64,000 nt of DNA from CAYZQH01 sp050300015 (GTDB taxonomy: Bacteria > Pseudomonadota > Gammaproteobacteria > Pseudomonadales > Cellvibrionaceae). Position 1 is the first letter of the stretch. The number at the start of each line of letters is the position of its first letter. Location of the stretch: the NCBI GenBank assembly GCA_050300015.1, contig JBNKWZ010000008.1, positions 282,227-346,226 of the forward strand, in the 5' to 3' direction. The notes below the pieces were generated by a model. That model was not told the origin of the DNA. It saw only the letters and a list, made by a program, of their open reading frames with translations, and ran no database searches. Of this stretch, positions 53,467-62,182 are shown in pieces. The position numbers and the translations under genes were made by a program.

Positions 53467-54027
53467 ATGAAACTTAACCATTGGGCTTGGGCGCTCGCCC
53501 TATTGCCTTTACCTGCGCTCGCTCATAACAGCGCGGCGCATCTGGCCACTTTCAGTCACGGCATCGTGCACCCAGTATTTGCGTGGGATCACTTATTGGT
53601 CTTACTGGCAACAGCGGCTTGCTTGGGTTTAGCAAAGCCTTCACAGGTTAAACCACATGTGCTCGCCTTTGCCCAGTGCATGGCCGCGGGTTGTGCCTTA
53701 GGCTTTGGTTTGGGGGGCTTAGAATGGATCATGGCGGTAAGCTTTGTGTCGACTATGGGCTTTGCACTTTGGCAAAAACCTTCTGTGCGTCAAGCCGCGT
53801 GGTTGGGGCTTTGTGTTATTGGTGCGGGCCAGGGCGCCTTGCACGGCTCCGAGCTCGCAAGCGTTAGCGCTTGGCCTTTTGCCGCAGGCCTAGTTGTGAG
53901 CTCCGCACTACTCATGGCTGCAGCCACTTTTGCGTTTGTGGTGTTTGCCCAGCGGGGCTATGGTCATGTTGCCAGGGCTGTTGCCATTGTCAGTGCAGCA
54001 TTGGGGCTGGCTTTAGCTGCGCTCTAA
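53467..54027 (+). CDS. ureJ: HupE/UreJ family membrane protein
   Basis: A 186-residue protein with a signal-like N-terminus (residues 1-19, ALA) and about six membrane helices. The HPVFAWDHLLVLLA motif is typical of HupE/UreJ proteins, which are thought to be nickel or cobalt permeases. Its position right after ureG supports a nickel-supply role. A terminator-like hairpin follows. Confidence 0.9.
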   Translation: MKLNHWAWALALLPLPALAHNSAAHLATFSHGIVHPVFAWDHLLVLLATAACLGLAKPSQVKPHVLAFAQCMAAGCALGFGLGGLEWIMAVSFVSTMGFALWQKPSVRQAAWLGLCVIGAGQGALHGSELASVSAWPFAAGLVVSSALLMAAATFAFVVFAQRGYGHVARAVAIVSAALGLALAAL

Positions 54028-54038
54028 ATGCGGTGTGT

Positions 54039-54074
54039 GCCCGCTCCTTGGGTTGCGGGCGTATTTGTTTTTTG
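54039..54074 (+). terminator. Terminator-like hairpin after the urease operon
   Basis: GCCCGC (54039-54044) pairs with GCGGGC (54055-54060); GTATTTGTTTTTTG follows. It closes the ure operon before the urt promoter region. Confidence 0.65.
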
Positions 54075-54233
54075 TTGTTACCTCAAGCGCCCCTTTCTGG
54101 GGCCTTATTATTCCGTCCCACTTTGATGTTGCCCTCGTTAAAGTCATCTCGCCGCCTCAAAATGCACTCAAATAGCACCAAATAATCCTCACGACGGTGT
54201 GCCAGTAGTGGTTAAGCCCGATAATGGTGCTCT

Positions 54234-54250
54234 GGCACCTAATTAGTGCC
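54234..54250. promoter_or_regulatory. NtrC-like binding site upstream of urtA
   Basis: GGCACCTAATTAGTGCC has GCAC and GTGC half-sites separated by 7 bases, the spacing of the NtrC consensus (GCACCANNNTGGTGC). It lies about 145 bases before the sigma-54-type promoter, a usual enhancer distance. A neighbouring GGTGC-TCTG-GCACC overlaps it. Confidence 0.55.
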
Positions 54251-54390
54251 TTAGGCTGCTCTAATCTTGATCAATCTTCGACCCATAGCGGACGCGGTAC
54301 GTCTGTGAATATCACCTCCTGGTTAATAAAGGCTTTAAAAACAAAAGAATGGCGATGTAGAGCGGGTTTAATTGGGGCAGAATTTTAAGT

Positions 54391-54406
54391 TGGCACCAAA
54401 ACTGCT
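54391..54406 (+). promoter_or_regulatory. Sigma-54-type promoter of the urt operon
   Basis: TGGCACC-AAAA-CTGCT matches the -24/-12 consensus TGGCACG-N4-TTGCW, with one change in the -12 element. GG and GC are exactly 12 bases apart. It lies 86 bases before the urtA start and downstream of an NtrC-like site. Confidence 0.65.
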
Positions 54407-54491
54407 CTTGTCTCGGCGCTGTATAAATTCTTTACCTTTATGGGCAACCCATAATAAAGGTTGAGAGCTCACGCTATAGGAGGAGACCATT

Positions 54492-55793
54492 ATGAATTTA
54501 AGTCTAAAAAAACTGGTTAAAAAAACCGGTATTACCATCAGCGCTGCGGCTTTAGCCAGTGGTGCTGTCATGGCGCAAGCCGCCGATACCATTAAAGTGG
54601 GTGTGTTGCACTCCTTGTCCGGCACTATGGCCATCAGTGAAACCACTTTGAAAGATACCGTTTTAATGATGATTGAAGAGCAAAACGCCAAAGGCGGTTT
54701 GTTGGGCAAAAAACTGGAAGCTGTGGTAGTAGACCCCGCCTCCAACTGGCCCTTGTTTGCGGAAAAGGCCAAACAATTAATTGCCAAAGACAAAGTCGAT
54801 GTCATTTTTGGCTGCTGGACTTCTGTATCTCGTAAATCCGTATTGCCCGTGATTGAAGAACTCAACGGCCTGCTGTTTTACCCCGTGCAATACGAAGGTG
54901 AAGAGTCGTCTAAAAACGTTTTCTACACCGGTGCTGCGCCCAACCAACAAGCGATTCCCGCGGTGGATTACTTGATGAACGAAGAAGGCGTTGAGCGTTG
55001 GGTATTAGAAGGGACTGACTACGTTTACCCGCGCACCACCAACAAAATTCTTGAGCAATACTTGTTGGCCAAAGGCGTTAAACCAGCCGATATCTCCATT
55101 AACTATACGCCGTTTGGTCATTCAGACTGGCAAACCCGCGTAGCGGAAATCAAAAAATTCGGTTCATCCGGTAAGAAAACTGCAGTGGTTTCTACCATTA
55201 ATGGTGACGCCAACGTACCTTTCTACAAAGAGCTGGCCAACGCCGGTGTTAGTGCAGAAGACATTCCTGTTGTTGCGTTCTCTGTGGGTGAAGAAGAGCT
55301 GTCGGGTTTTGATACCAAACCCTTAGTGGGCCACTTGGCTGCATGGAACTACTTCATGAGTGCCGAAGCCGACGTGAACGATGCGTTTATTAAATCTTGG
55401 CATAAGTTTATTAAAGACAAAAAACGTGTAACCAACGACCCAATGGAAGCCACTTATATCGGCTTTAAAATGTGGGCCAAAGCCGTTGAAAAGGCGGATA
55501 CCACTAAAGTAGACGCTGTACGTGAGGCCATGTATGGCATTACCGTGCCTAACCTCACTGGTGGTACTGCTGTCATGAACACCAACCACCACTTAACCAA
55601 GCCAGTACTGATTGGTGAGATTCAAGAAGATGGTCAATTCGAAATCGTTTGGCAAACCGCTGGCGGTGTTATTGGCGATGCTTGGACCGACTTCCTGCCC
55701 GAATCAGCCAACTTGGTTGCAGATTGGACTGCCCCCATCAGCTGTGGCAACTTCAATATCAAAACCGGTAAGTGCTCTGGTCAAAACTACTAA
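54492..55793 (+). CDS. urtA: Urea ABC transporter substrate-binding protein UrtA
   Basis: A 433-residue periplasmic binding protein with a signal peptide (about residues 1-30, ending AQAAD) and the UrtA pattern IKVGVLHSLSGTMAISET, VVDPASNWPLFAEKA, GCWTSVSRKSVLPV, LFYPVQYEGEESS and NHHLTKPVLIGE. It binds urea for the high-affinity UrtBCDE transporter. GGAGGAG lies just before the ATG. First gene of the operon. Confidence 0.97.
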   Translation: MNLSLKKLVKKTGITISAAALASGAVMAQAADTIKVGVLHSLSGTMAISETTLKDTVLMMIEEQNAKGGLLGKKLEAVVVDPASNWPLFAEKAKQLIAKDKVDVIFGCWTSVSRKSVLPVIEELNGLLFYPVQYEGEESSKNVFYTGAAPNQQAIPAVDYLMNEEGVERWVLEGTDYVYPRTTNKILEQYLLAKGVKPADISINYTPFGHSDWQTRVAEIKKFGSSGKKTAVVSTINGDANVPFYKELANAGVSAEDIPVVAFSVGEEELSGFDTKPLVGHLAAWNYFMSAEADVNDAFIKSWHKFIKDKKRVTNDPMEATYIGFKMWAKAVEKADTTKVDAVREAMYGITVPNLTGGTAVMNTNHHLTKPVLIGEIQEDGQFEIVWQTAGGVIGDAWTDFLPESANLVADWTAPISCGNFNIKTGKCSGQNY

Positions 55794-55805
55794 GCCCCAG
55801 GGGTA

Positions 55806-55822
55806 GCGCCGCCTAGCGGCGC
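55806..55822 (+). other. GC-rich hairpin in the urtA-urtB gap
   Basis: GCGCCGC pairs with GCGGCGC around CTA, 13 bases after the urtA stop. No T-run follows. Such hairpins between a binding-protein gene and its permease genes often stabilise the upstream mRNA or limit read-through; that role is inferred. Confidence 0.55.
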
Positions 55823-55930
55823 ATTAAAAGTCCAAAGGGATTTGGTAATAATAACCAATACAAATTTCTCAGCGGGATAGCAGTAATTTGTTAACAATCA
55901 GGCTGAGGGAGTCAGCCTTTGGACGCACGG

Positions 55931-56074
55931 ATGCCTAAACCATTCACTCATCGGCCCATTAGCTTTTTTGCCGGGCTTCCATTCAAAACCTGTTTTTGGA
56001 TAGGGGCTCAAACAAAAACCGAGCGGGCCGGTTTTCATTGCAGCGGCATGAAAATTCATTTGGTGCAGAAATGA
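55931..56074 (+). CDS. Possible 47-residue small protein upstream of urtB
   Basis: ATG at 55931, 47 codons (MPKPFTHRPISFFAGLPFK...), stop TGA at 56072-56074 overlapping the urtB ATG as ATGA. The peptide has no recognised family; it is basic with several aromatic residues. No strong ribosome site is visible for it or for urtB. It may be a coupling ORF or chance. Confidence 0.3.
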   Translation: MPKPFTHRPISFFAGLPFKTCFWIGAQTKTERAGFHCSGMKIHLVQK

Positions 56075-57684
56075 ACACAACCATAAAACTCGTATGCGTT
56101 GTACTGGTTTGGTCTATTAGCCTGTGGGCGAATGCGGACGAGTTCTCCGACACTGTCATGGAGCTTAACGCAAAATCCTACTCTGCTAAGCGCAAGGCCA
56201 TTGAAGCCGTACAACTCATTGACGACCCCAGAACGTTAACGACCCTAAAAGCCATGAGCGATGGGGTGCTGTTTTACTACCCCGCCGAAAACACTTTGGT
56301 CATCGGTGAAGAAACCGAAGAAGGCGCTGCCATTACGGATGTGATCAGTGAGCAGTCTTTAGGTGTGGTCAACGAAAACCTCATCGACAAAATCAAAATT
56401 AACAACAGTGTGCGCGGTAAATTACGAACGGCCATTGCTTCCATTCAGCTCACCTCTAAAAACAAGGCCTTACGTGTGCAGTCTGCACGTGACTTGGTTA
56501 AAAAGCCCGATGAAGATTTACGTGAAATCATCGCAGAAGCCATCAAGCTAGAAGAAAGTCACTCCGTTAAGGATGAAATGGAAGTGGCGTTGGCCATGAT
56601 CGATATCGAGGCAGACGACACGGTACTGCGTACTCACGCAGTGGAAATTCTATCTTCCTCTGTTGCACCTGAGGCCGTTGCAGCACTGGCACGCCTCGCC
56701 AAAAAAGATGAAAACGGAAAATTTGAGGAAGAAGACAAAGCCCTCGCCGCATTGGCCAATAAAGGGCTAGAAAAGGTGGAGTCTCGAATCAGTTTTTATA
56801 AAGTCATCGAGAATTTCTTTTTTGGTATTAGCTTGGGCTCTGTATTGTTATTGGCGGCCGTGGGGCTTGCCATTACCTTCGGCGTTATGGGGGTGATCAA
56901 TATGGCCCATGGCGAAATGATCATGCTGGGTGCTTACACTACATTTGCGTTACAGCAATTGTTTCCCGGTTTAATGCAAGTGTCTGTCTTGTTGGCCATC
57001 CCTTGTGCATTTATGGTCTCAGGTAGTGTGGGGGTGCTGATTGAGCGTACCGTTATTCGGCATTTGTACGGAAGGCCCTTAGAAACCTTGCTGGCCACTT
57101 TTGGTATCAGTCTGATTTTACAGCAAGCCGTACGTACCTATAATGCCAACAACGTTCCGGTGGAAGCCCCAACGTGGATGTCTGGGTTTTATCAATTTAA
57201 CGGTGCATTGGCGTTTACCTATAACCGCCTCTACATCATTATCTTCTCGCTAATGGTGTTGGCAGGTCTCGCGCTGTTATTGCGCAAAACCATGGTGGGC
57301 TTACAAATGCGTGCCGTCACCCAAAACCGCGCCATGGCCAATTCCATGGGTATTCGCTCCTCTTGGGTGGACGCCCTAACATTTGGTCTGGGCTCTGGCA
57401 TTGCCGGTATTGCTGGCGTTGCCTTAAGCCAGATCACCAATGTGGGGCCCAATATGGGCCAAAACTACATTATTGATTCCTTTATGGTAGTGGTATTCGG
57501 CGGTGTGGGTAATTTATTAGGCACCTTCTTTGCGGCCATCAGTCTTGGGGTGATCAATAAATTCCTGGAGCCTTTCTCTGGCGCCGTGCTCGGCAAAATT
57601 ATCGTGCTAGTGTTTATCATCCTCTTTATTCAATGGCGGCCGCGCGGACTCTTCGCGTTAAAAGGCCGATTTGTGGAGGATTGA
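56071..57684 (+). CDS. urtB: Urea ABC transporter permease UrtB
   Basis: A 537-residue LivH-type permease. A signal-like N-terminus is followed by the long periplasmic domain characteristic of UrtB (residues about 20-250), then about eight membrane helices with GVINMAHGEMIMLGAY and the C-terminal IQWRPRGLFALKGRF. The ATG at 56071 is chosen for its signal sequence; a frame from 55996 adds unrelated residues. urtC starts 2 bases after the stop. Confidence 0.95.
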   Translation: MNTTIKLVCVVLVWSISLWANADEFSDTVMELNAKSYSAKRKAIEAVQLIDDPRTLTTLKAMSDGVLFYYPAENTLVIGEETEEGAAITDVISEQSLGVVNENLIDKIKINNSVRGKLRTAIASIQLTSKNKALRVQSARDLVKKPDEDLREIIAEAIKLEESHSVKDEMEVALAMIDIEADDTVLRTHAVEILSSSVAPEAVAALARLAKKDENGKFEEEDKALAALANKGLEKVESRISFYKVIENFFFGISLGSVLLLAAVGLAITFGVMGVINMAHGEMIMLGAYTTFALQQLFPGLMQVSVLLAIPCAFMVSGSVGVLIERTVIRHLYGRPLETLLATFGISLILQQAVRTYNANNVPVEAPTWMSGFYQFNGALAFTYNRLYIIIFSLMVLAGLALLLRKTMVGLQMRAVTQNRAMANSMGIRSSWVDALTFGLGSGIAGIAGVALSQITNVGPNMGQNYIIDSFMVVVFGGVGNLLGTFFAAISLGVINKFLEPFSGAVLGKIIVLVFIILFIQWRPRGLFALKGRFVED

Positions 57685-57686
57685 AC

Positions 57687-58838
57687 ATGACCAAAACTTC
57701 ATTAATTCAAAGATTATTAGCCCACGAAAAAGCCTCCATATGGTTAATGGGTATTCTCGTTTTTATTGGCGTTGTCGTCCCTTTTTTAAACTTGGTAGTA
57801 CCCGAGGGTACTTATTTCCATATGCCCACCTACGTGGTCACGCTTATTGGCAAATATCTATGTTTTGCCATGCTTGCCTTAGCACTGGACCTTATCTGGG
57901 GCTATTGCGGCATTTTAAGCTTGGGCCACGGTGCCTTTTTTGCTTTAGGGGGTTATGCCATGGGCATGTACCTTATGCGTCAAATTGGCGACCGCGGGGT
58001 ATACGGAAACCCAGAGCTGCCAGATTTTATGGTGTTTTTAAACTGGAAGGAGCTGCCTTGGTTTTGGAATGGGTTTGATATGTTCCCCTTTGCCCTATTG
58101 ATGGTGGTGGTTGTGCCCGGAGTGTTGGCCTTTTTATTTGGCTGGCTCGCTTTTCGTTCACGGGTCACCGGGGTGTATTTTTCCATTATTACTCAGGCAT
58201 TAACCTATGCCCTTATGTTGGCGTTTTTCCGAAACGATATGGGCTTTGGTGGCAACAACGGGCTTACCGACTTTAAAGACATTTTGGGGTTTGATCTGCA
58301 AGCCGATGGCACGCGCTTAGTGTTATTTGTCCTCACCGTGGCGTTTTTATTGGTCTCTTACCTCATCTGCAAATTTATTACAGTGAGTAAATTGGGACGG
58401 GTACTGGTGTCAGTGCGGGATGCCGAAAGCCGCACGCGGTTTATCGGCTACCGGGTAGAGCACTACAAATTGTTTGTGTTTGTTATCTCCGCCGTCATTG
58501 CCGGTATTGCGGGCGCCTTATATGTACCTCAAATTGGCATTATCAACCCCAGTGAATTTAACCCACTCAACTCCATCGAGGTGGTGATCTGGGTGGCTAT
58601 CGGTGGCCGCGGGACTTTGTACGGTGCCATCATCGGCGCCATTTTAGTGAACTACGCCAAAACCACCTTTACCAGTGGCATATTTGCAGAGTTCTGGTTG
58701 TTTTTGCTCGGCGCGTTGTTTGTGATCACCACCATCTACCTCCCTCAGGGGGTTGTGGGCATTGTTGGTAACATTATGGAAAAACGCAAAGTGAAGAAAG
58801 CGGTGGCCGCCAGTGACCACGCGGAGGCGCAATCATGA
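57687..58838 (+). CDS. urtC: Urea ABC transporter permease UrtC
   Basis: A 383-residue LivM-type permease with about ten membrane helices. Family segments are LDLIWGYCGILSLGHGAFFA, GNNGLTDFKDILGF, SKLGRVLVSVRDAESRTRFI and GGRGTLYGAIIGA. The stop overlaps urtD (ATGA). Forms the membrane channel with UrtB. Confidence 0.96.
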   Translation: MTKTSLIQRLLAHEKASIWLMGILVFIGVVVPFLNLVVPEGTYFHMPTYVVTLIGKYLCFAMLALALDLIWGYCGILSLGHGAFFALGGYAMGMYLMRQIGDRGVYGNPELPDFMVFLNWKELPWFWNGFDMFPFALLMVVVVPGVLAFLFGWLAFRSRVTGVYFSIITQALTYALMLAFFRNDMGFGGNNGLTDFKDILGFDLQADGTRLVLFVLTVAFLLVSYLICKFITVSKLGRVLVSVRDAESRTRFIGYRVEHYKLFVFVISAVIAGIAGALYVPQIGIINPSEFNPLNSIEVVIWVAIGGRGTLYGAIIGAILVNYAKTTFTSGIFAEFWLFLLGALFVITTIYLPQGVVGIVGNIMEKRKVKKAVAASDHAEAQS

Positions 58839-59581
58839 CGCAAGTACAAAGTATTCTGTATTTAAACGGTGTGACCAAAACCTTTGACGGTTTTAAAGCC
58901 ATCAACAACTTGGCGTTGGACATTCGTCCCGGCGAGCTTCGCGCCATTATTGGCCCCAATGGTGCGGGTAAAAGCACAATGATGGACATTATCACCGGCA
59001 AAACCAAACCGGATACCGGCGTGGTGCGTTTTAAAGATGCCATCGACCTCACCAAACACGATGAGGCCGACATTGCCAACTTAGGTATTGGGCGAAAGTT
59101 TCAAAAACCCACGGTTATCGAAAGCTTAACGGTATGGGAGAACTTAGAACTGGCATTGGTGGGTAACCGTAAAGTATTTCAAACGCTGTTTTTTAAATTG
59201 GTGAGCAAACAAGCCGATCGTGTGGATGAAGTCCTCACATTGATCGGGCTGCAAAACCGCCGCGACGAAACCGCCAAAAACTTATCTCATGGCCAAAAAC
59301 AATGGCTGGAGATAGGCATGCTCATTATTCAAGAGCCAGAGCTATTACTGGTGGATGAGCCCGCCGCAGGCATGACCGATTTCGAAACCCTGGAAACGGC
59401 CAAACTCCTAAAAAGCATCAGTAAGGACCACTCCGTGGTGGTGGTGGAGCATGATATGGATTTTATCCGAGCGCTCGATACCAAAGTCACTGTGCTACAT
59501 GAAGGTACCGTGATTGCGGAGGGCTCACTGGATGTGGTGTCGAATAACCAACGCGTCATCGACGTGTATTTGGGGAGGTAA
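58835..59581 (+). CDS. urtD: Urea ABC transporter ATPase UrtD
   Basis: A 248-residue LivG-type ATPase. Walker A GPNGAGKST, signature LSHGQKQWLEIGMLI, Walker B LLLVDEPAAGM and switch region VVEHDMDFI are all present. Coupled to urtC by a 4-base overlap; urtE follows 2 bases later. Confidence 0.97.
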   Translation: MTQVQSILYLNGVTKTFDGFKAINNLALDIRPGELRAIIGPNGAGKSTMMDIITGKTKPDTGVVRFKDAIDLTKHDEADIANLGIGRKFQKPTVIESLTVWENLELALVGNRKVFQTLFFKLVSKQADRVDEVLTLIGLQNRRDETAKNLSHGQKQWLEIGMLIIQEPELLLVDEPAAGMTDFETLETAKLLKSISKDHSVVVVEHDMDFIRALDTKVTVLHEGTVIAEGSLDVVSNNQRVIDVYLGR

Positions 59582-59583
59582 CC

Positions 59584-60279
59584 ATGTTATCCGTCAACAA
59601 TATTGATCTCTTCTACGGTGCCAGTCAGGCATTGCAAAAAGTGAGCATGGAGGCCCAAAAGGGTGAAATTACCTCAATCTTAGGTCGCAATGGTGTGGGT
59701 AAAACCAGTATTGCGCGTGCCGTGACAGGGCGTCATGGCATCTCCTCTGGGGAGATCACCTGGGCGGGTCAATCCCTCGCCAAGCTTAGCGTGGCACAGC
59801 GCGCGCATCTGGGCATTGCTTACGTGCCACAGGGGCGAGAGATTTTTTCGCAACTCACCGTGCTTGAAAATTTAAAAACTGGCTATTCCGTACTGCCGCG
59901 CGCGCAACGTAAAATCGATGATGAAATCTACGATTTGTTCCCAGTGTTACGCAGCATGTTGCATCGTCGAGGTGGTGACTTATCCGGTGGTCAGCAACAA
60001 CAATTGGCCATTGCCCGCGCACTGGTGATGAAGCCGCAGTTGTTAATACTGGATGAGCCCACCGAGGGCATACAACCGTCCATTATTAAGGATATTCACA
60101 ACGTCATCTCCATTCTTCGTAAACGCGGAGAAATGGCCATAGTGTTGGTGGAGCAATATTTTGAATTCGCCCGCGCCTTGGCCGATAGCTATGTGGTGAT
60201 GGACCGAGGCAACGTGGTGGTATCCGGCCGTACCGATGAGATGGACGAGGCCAAAGTGCGTAAATATTTGACGGTGTAG
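59584..60279 (+). CDS. urtE: Urea ABC transporter ATPase UrtE
   Basis: A 231-residue LivF-type ATPase. Walker A GRNGVGKTS, signature LSGGQQQQLAIARAL, Walker B LLILDEPTEG and VLVEQYFEFA. It completes the UrtABCDE transporter; a terminator follows at 60314. Confidence 0.97.
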   Translation: MLSVNNIDLFYGASQALQKVSMEAQKGEITSILGRNGVGKTSIARAVTGRHGISSGEITWAGQSLAKLSVAQRAHLGIAYVPQGREIFSQLTVLENLKTGYSVLPRAQRKIDDEIYDLFPVLRSMLHRRGGDLSGGQQQQLAIARALVMKPQLLILDEPTEGIQPSIIKDIHNVISILRKRGEMAIVLVEQYFEFARALADSYVVMDRGNVVVSGRTDEMDEAKVRKYLTV

Positions 60280-60313
60280 CCGTCAATTTTTCAAAGCGCA
60301 GATCTTAATCAAT

Positions 60314-60337
60314 AAAGCCCTAGTCGATAGGGCTTTT
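60314..60337 (+). terminator. Rho-independent terminator after urtE, overlapping recombinase remnant
   Basis: AAAGCCCTA pairs with TAGGGCTTT around GTCGA and is followed by more T. The stem encodes the last residues (KSPID) of the minus-strand recombinase remnant, so the same bases end urtE transcription and end the remnant. Confidence 0.8.
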
Positions 60338-60583
60338 TACTTTCTCACCCAGTTCATCCAGTAGGCGCAAGTATATCTCTGTTGTAGAAATATCTTCATG
60401 TCCCATCAAAATTTGAATTTGTTTTAAATCATACTTGGCTTGCAATAACCGCGTGGCAAAACTGTGGCGAAAGGTATGGCCAACCTTGTGAATACTCGGA
60501 AACGTATCGGCCGTTAACGCAGGATCAAACTTAAACACATGGCCATTGTTCGCGATACGGGCCGTTATAAAAAACTTTGTAAT
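60320..60583 (-). pseudogene. C-terminal remnant of a tyrosine recombinase
   Basis: The piece keeps the end of a tyrosine recombinase: GHTFRHSFATRLL (His and Arg of the active site), ILMGHEDISTTEIY with the nucleophile Tyr, and KSPID at the end. It lacks the N-terminal domain and first catalytic Arg. The recognisable frame continues upstream in another frame into the last bases of intI. It differs from IntI (ILMGHEDIS versus EQLGHSDIA), so it derives from a separate recombinase, or from a diverged integron integrase, left beside intI. Confidence 0.65.
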
Positions 60584-61545
60584 ACGCCAGACAACGGGCT
60601 TCGAACGGCGTTGCCACCCATTTGCAATACATGGGTATAAATTTGGGTGGTCGCAATGTCGGAATGCCCTAATTGCTCCTGTACGGTTCGAATATCGGCA
60701 CCAGAGGCCAATAAATGAGTGGCAAAGGAATGCCTCAGGGTATGGGCGCTCACATTCTTTGTTTTGGTGACATGGCGTGAAGCGACTTTAATTGACTTTT
60801 GCAAGCCAGACTCATCAATATGATGGCGACGTATTCGCCCTGATTCAGGGTCTACCGATAAACGCAAAGACGGAAATAAATATTGCCAGCCAAGTTCATA
60901 GCACGCATTCTGATATTTACGTCGCAAGGCGTAAGGTAGCCAAACGCCACCAAAGTCCTCACGTAGTAAATCTTGCGCCAAAAAACCATTGACTAAATTT
61001 ATTTGGTTTTGAATATGACCTATTAACTCCGGAGCTAATGTTACCGTTCGGTGTTTGCCTCCTTTTCCATTCCACACTCGAATACTCTTGTAGGTAAAGT
61101 CCACATCATGCACGCGTAAGCGCATGGCTTCCATTAGGCGCAATCCACTCCCATACATCAGTGCAGCAGGTACGAAATGTGTGGCCGAGATCAAAGACAG
61201 GATTTTTTTAACTTCATCTGGTGTCAAAACAGTCGGTAATTTGCGAGGCTTGCGACTTCTAATAAAGTCGAGCTGCGTAGACAAAGGTTGTTTAATAATC
61301 TCGCGATACAAAAACACCAGTGCGTTTAACACCAGACTTTGGGTTTGTGGGGCTACCTTGCGATCAAATACCAAATGGTTTAAAAAGGCTTCCACGTGCT
61401 CATCACCCAACTTAGAAGGGTGGCATTGATTGTGAAAATTGATATACCGTCGAACCCACAATGTGTAGGTTTCGATCGTGCGCTTAGCATACTGCTTCCG
61501 GTACATGAACCTTTCAATCTCAGTTAAAAAGGGCGATGTCTCCAT
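60565..61545 (-). CDS. intI: Integron integrase IntI
   Basis: A 326-residue tyrosine recombinase of the IntI group. It has the catalytic Arg in YGSGLRLMEAMRLR, HTLRHSFATHLL and the Tyr in TTQIYTHVLQMGG. It also has the IntI-specific extra domain (WQYLFPSLRLSVDPESGRIR, RRHHIDES), which separates integron integrases from XerC/XerD. The start METSPFLTEIE at 61545 follows AAGGACGG; longer starts at 61575 and 61593 lack ribosome sites, and the last lies inside the LexA box. It recombines attI and attC sites to gain and shuffle cassettes. Confidence 0.95.
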   Translation of the reverse strand: METSPFLTEIERFMYRKQYAKRTIETYTLWVRRYINFHNQCHPSKLGDEHVEAFLNHLVFDRKVAPQTQSLVLNALVFLYREIIKQPLSTQLDFIRSRKPRKLPTVLTPDEVKKILSLISATHFVPAALMYGSGLRLMEAMRLRVHDVDFTYKSIRVWNGKGGKHRTVTLAPELIGHIQNQINLVNGFLAQDLLREDFGGVWLPYALRRKYQNACYELGWQYLFPSLRLSVDPESGRIRRHHIDESGLQKSIKVASRHVTKTKNVSAHTLRHSFATHLLASGADIRTVQEQLGHSDIATTQIYTHVLQMGGNAVRSPLSGVLQSFL

Positions 61546-61581
61546 GTGGTTCCCGTCCTTGGCGCGTTTCGCCATATAAAA

Positions 61582-61597
61582 CTGTATGTCCATACAG
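61582..61597 (-). promoter_or_regulatory. LexA (SOS) box upstream of intI
   Basis: CTGTATGTCCATACAG is a perfect CTGT-N8-ACAG palindrome with AT-rich flanks, 37 bases before the intI start. LexA control of integron integrases is established in other integrons, so cassette shuffling here is probably induced by DNA damage. Confidence 0.8.
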
Positions 61598-61599
61598 TA

Positions 61600-61854
61600 T
61601 AATTCGGTAAAATCTTAAGTGCAAAGGCAATGTGGTTGATTATCGCGCCGTTTTTTGCGGTATGGCGCTTGCGGGTAGGGGGCTTTGGTTCGCGTGAACG
61701 GTTTCCGCCTTTCATCGTTGAGCCTGGCGAGGCCAAATTGCCTGTGTTATAACTGACCTGGGGCCTGTAGCGAAGGGCCGATGCAATGAGGGGGCGGGCT
61801 TATGCGGAATTAATCCGTCTTTGTTTTAGGGATTTTTTCCGTCTAATAAGAATG
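61600..61854 (+). other. attI region and intI-cassette spacer
   Basis: About 255 bases between intI and the first cassette with no gene. The recombination point is at GTTATGC (61854-61860), where the first cassette begins. A weak candidate cassette promoter is TTGTTT (61821-61826), 17 bases, TAATAA (61844-61849). Further attI binding sites cannot be defined by eye. Confidence 0.65.
61821..61849 (+). promoter_or_regulatory. Weak candidate cassette promoter (Pc)
   Basis: TTGTTT and TAATAA stand 17 bases apart just before the first cassette, pointing into the array. Each hexamer matches only half of the sigma-70 consensus, so this is tentative. Confidence 0.25.
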
Positions 61855-61894
61855 TTATGCGATGCTAAAAAACTAAGAAGTTGAGATTCTAAAA

Positions 61895-62179
61895 ATGAAA
61901 TGGCTATGGATGCTTTTGTTAATACCAGTTCTATACGTTGTATTCTTGTTTGCCGACTCGCCTGTACATCAACGAACAATTATCGGAGAAGTTATTGGTG
62001 TAAAAAATGGCTCTACTATTATAAAAACGAAAAAAGGCAATATAGAATCAATTCCAAAATTAGATTATAAATTAGGACAGGAAGTAGATGTTGATATATT
62101 GCAAACTAGAATATCCGGAAAACTACTGTATCAATATACAAATACACTGCATATTGAAGTATCTACTAATAATGAATAA
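61895..62179 (+). CDS. Integron cassette 1: hypothetical membrane-anchored protein
   Basis: A 94-residue protein with an N-terminal membrane helix (residues 2-20, MKWLWMLLLIPVLYVVFLF) and a soluble remainder of short beta-type stretches (TIIGEVIGVKNGSTIIKTKKG, EVDVDILQTRISGKLLY). The soluble part could form a small beta barrel of OB or SH3 type; that is a guess. The gene is AT-rich compared with the core genome, as expected of imported cassettes. Function unknown. Confidence 0.65.
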   Translation: MKWLWMLLLIPVLYVVFLFADSPVHQRTIIGEVIGVKNGSTIIKTKKGNIESIPKLDYKLGQEVDVDILQTRISGKLLYQYTNTLHIEVSTNNE

Positions 62180-62182
62180 ATC

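Noticed and set aside
55898..56080. Sixty-codon minus-strand frame between urtA and urtB
   Set aside because: It lies opposite the coupled small ORF and urtB start, has no ribosome site, and would oppose operon transcription.
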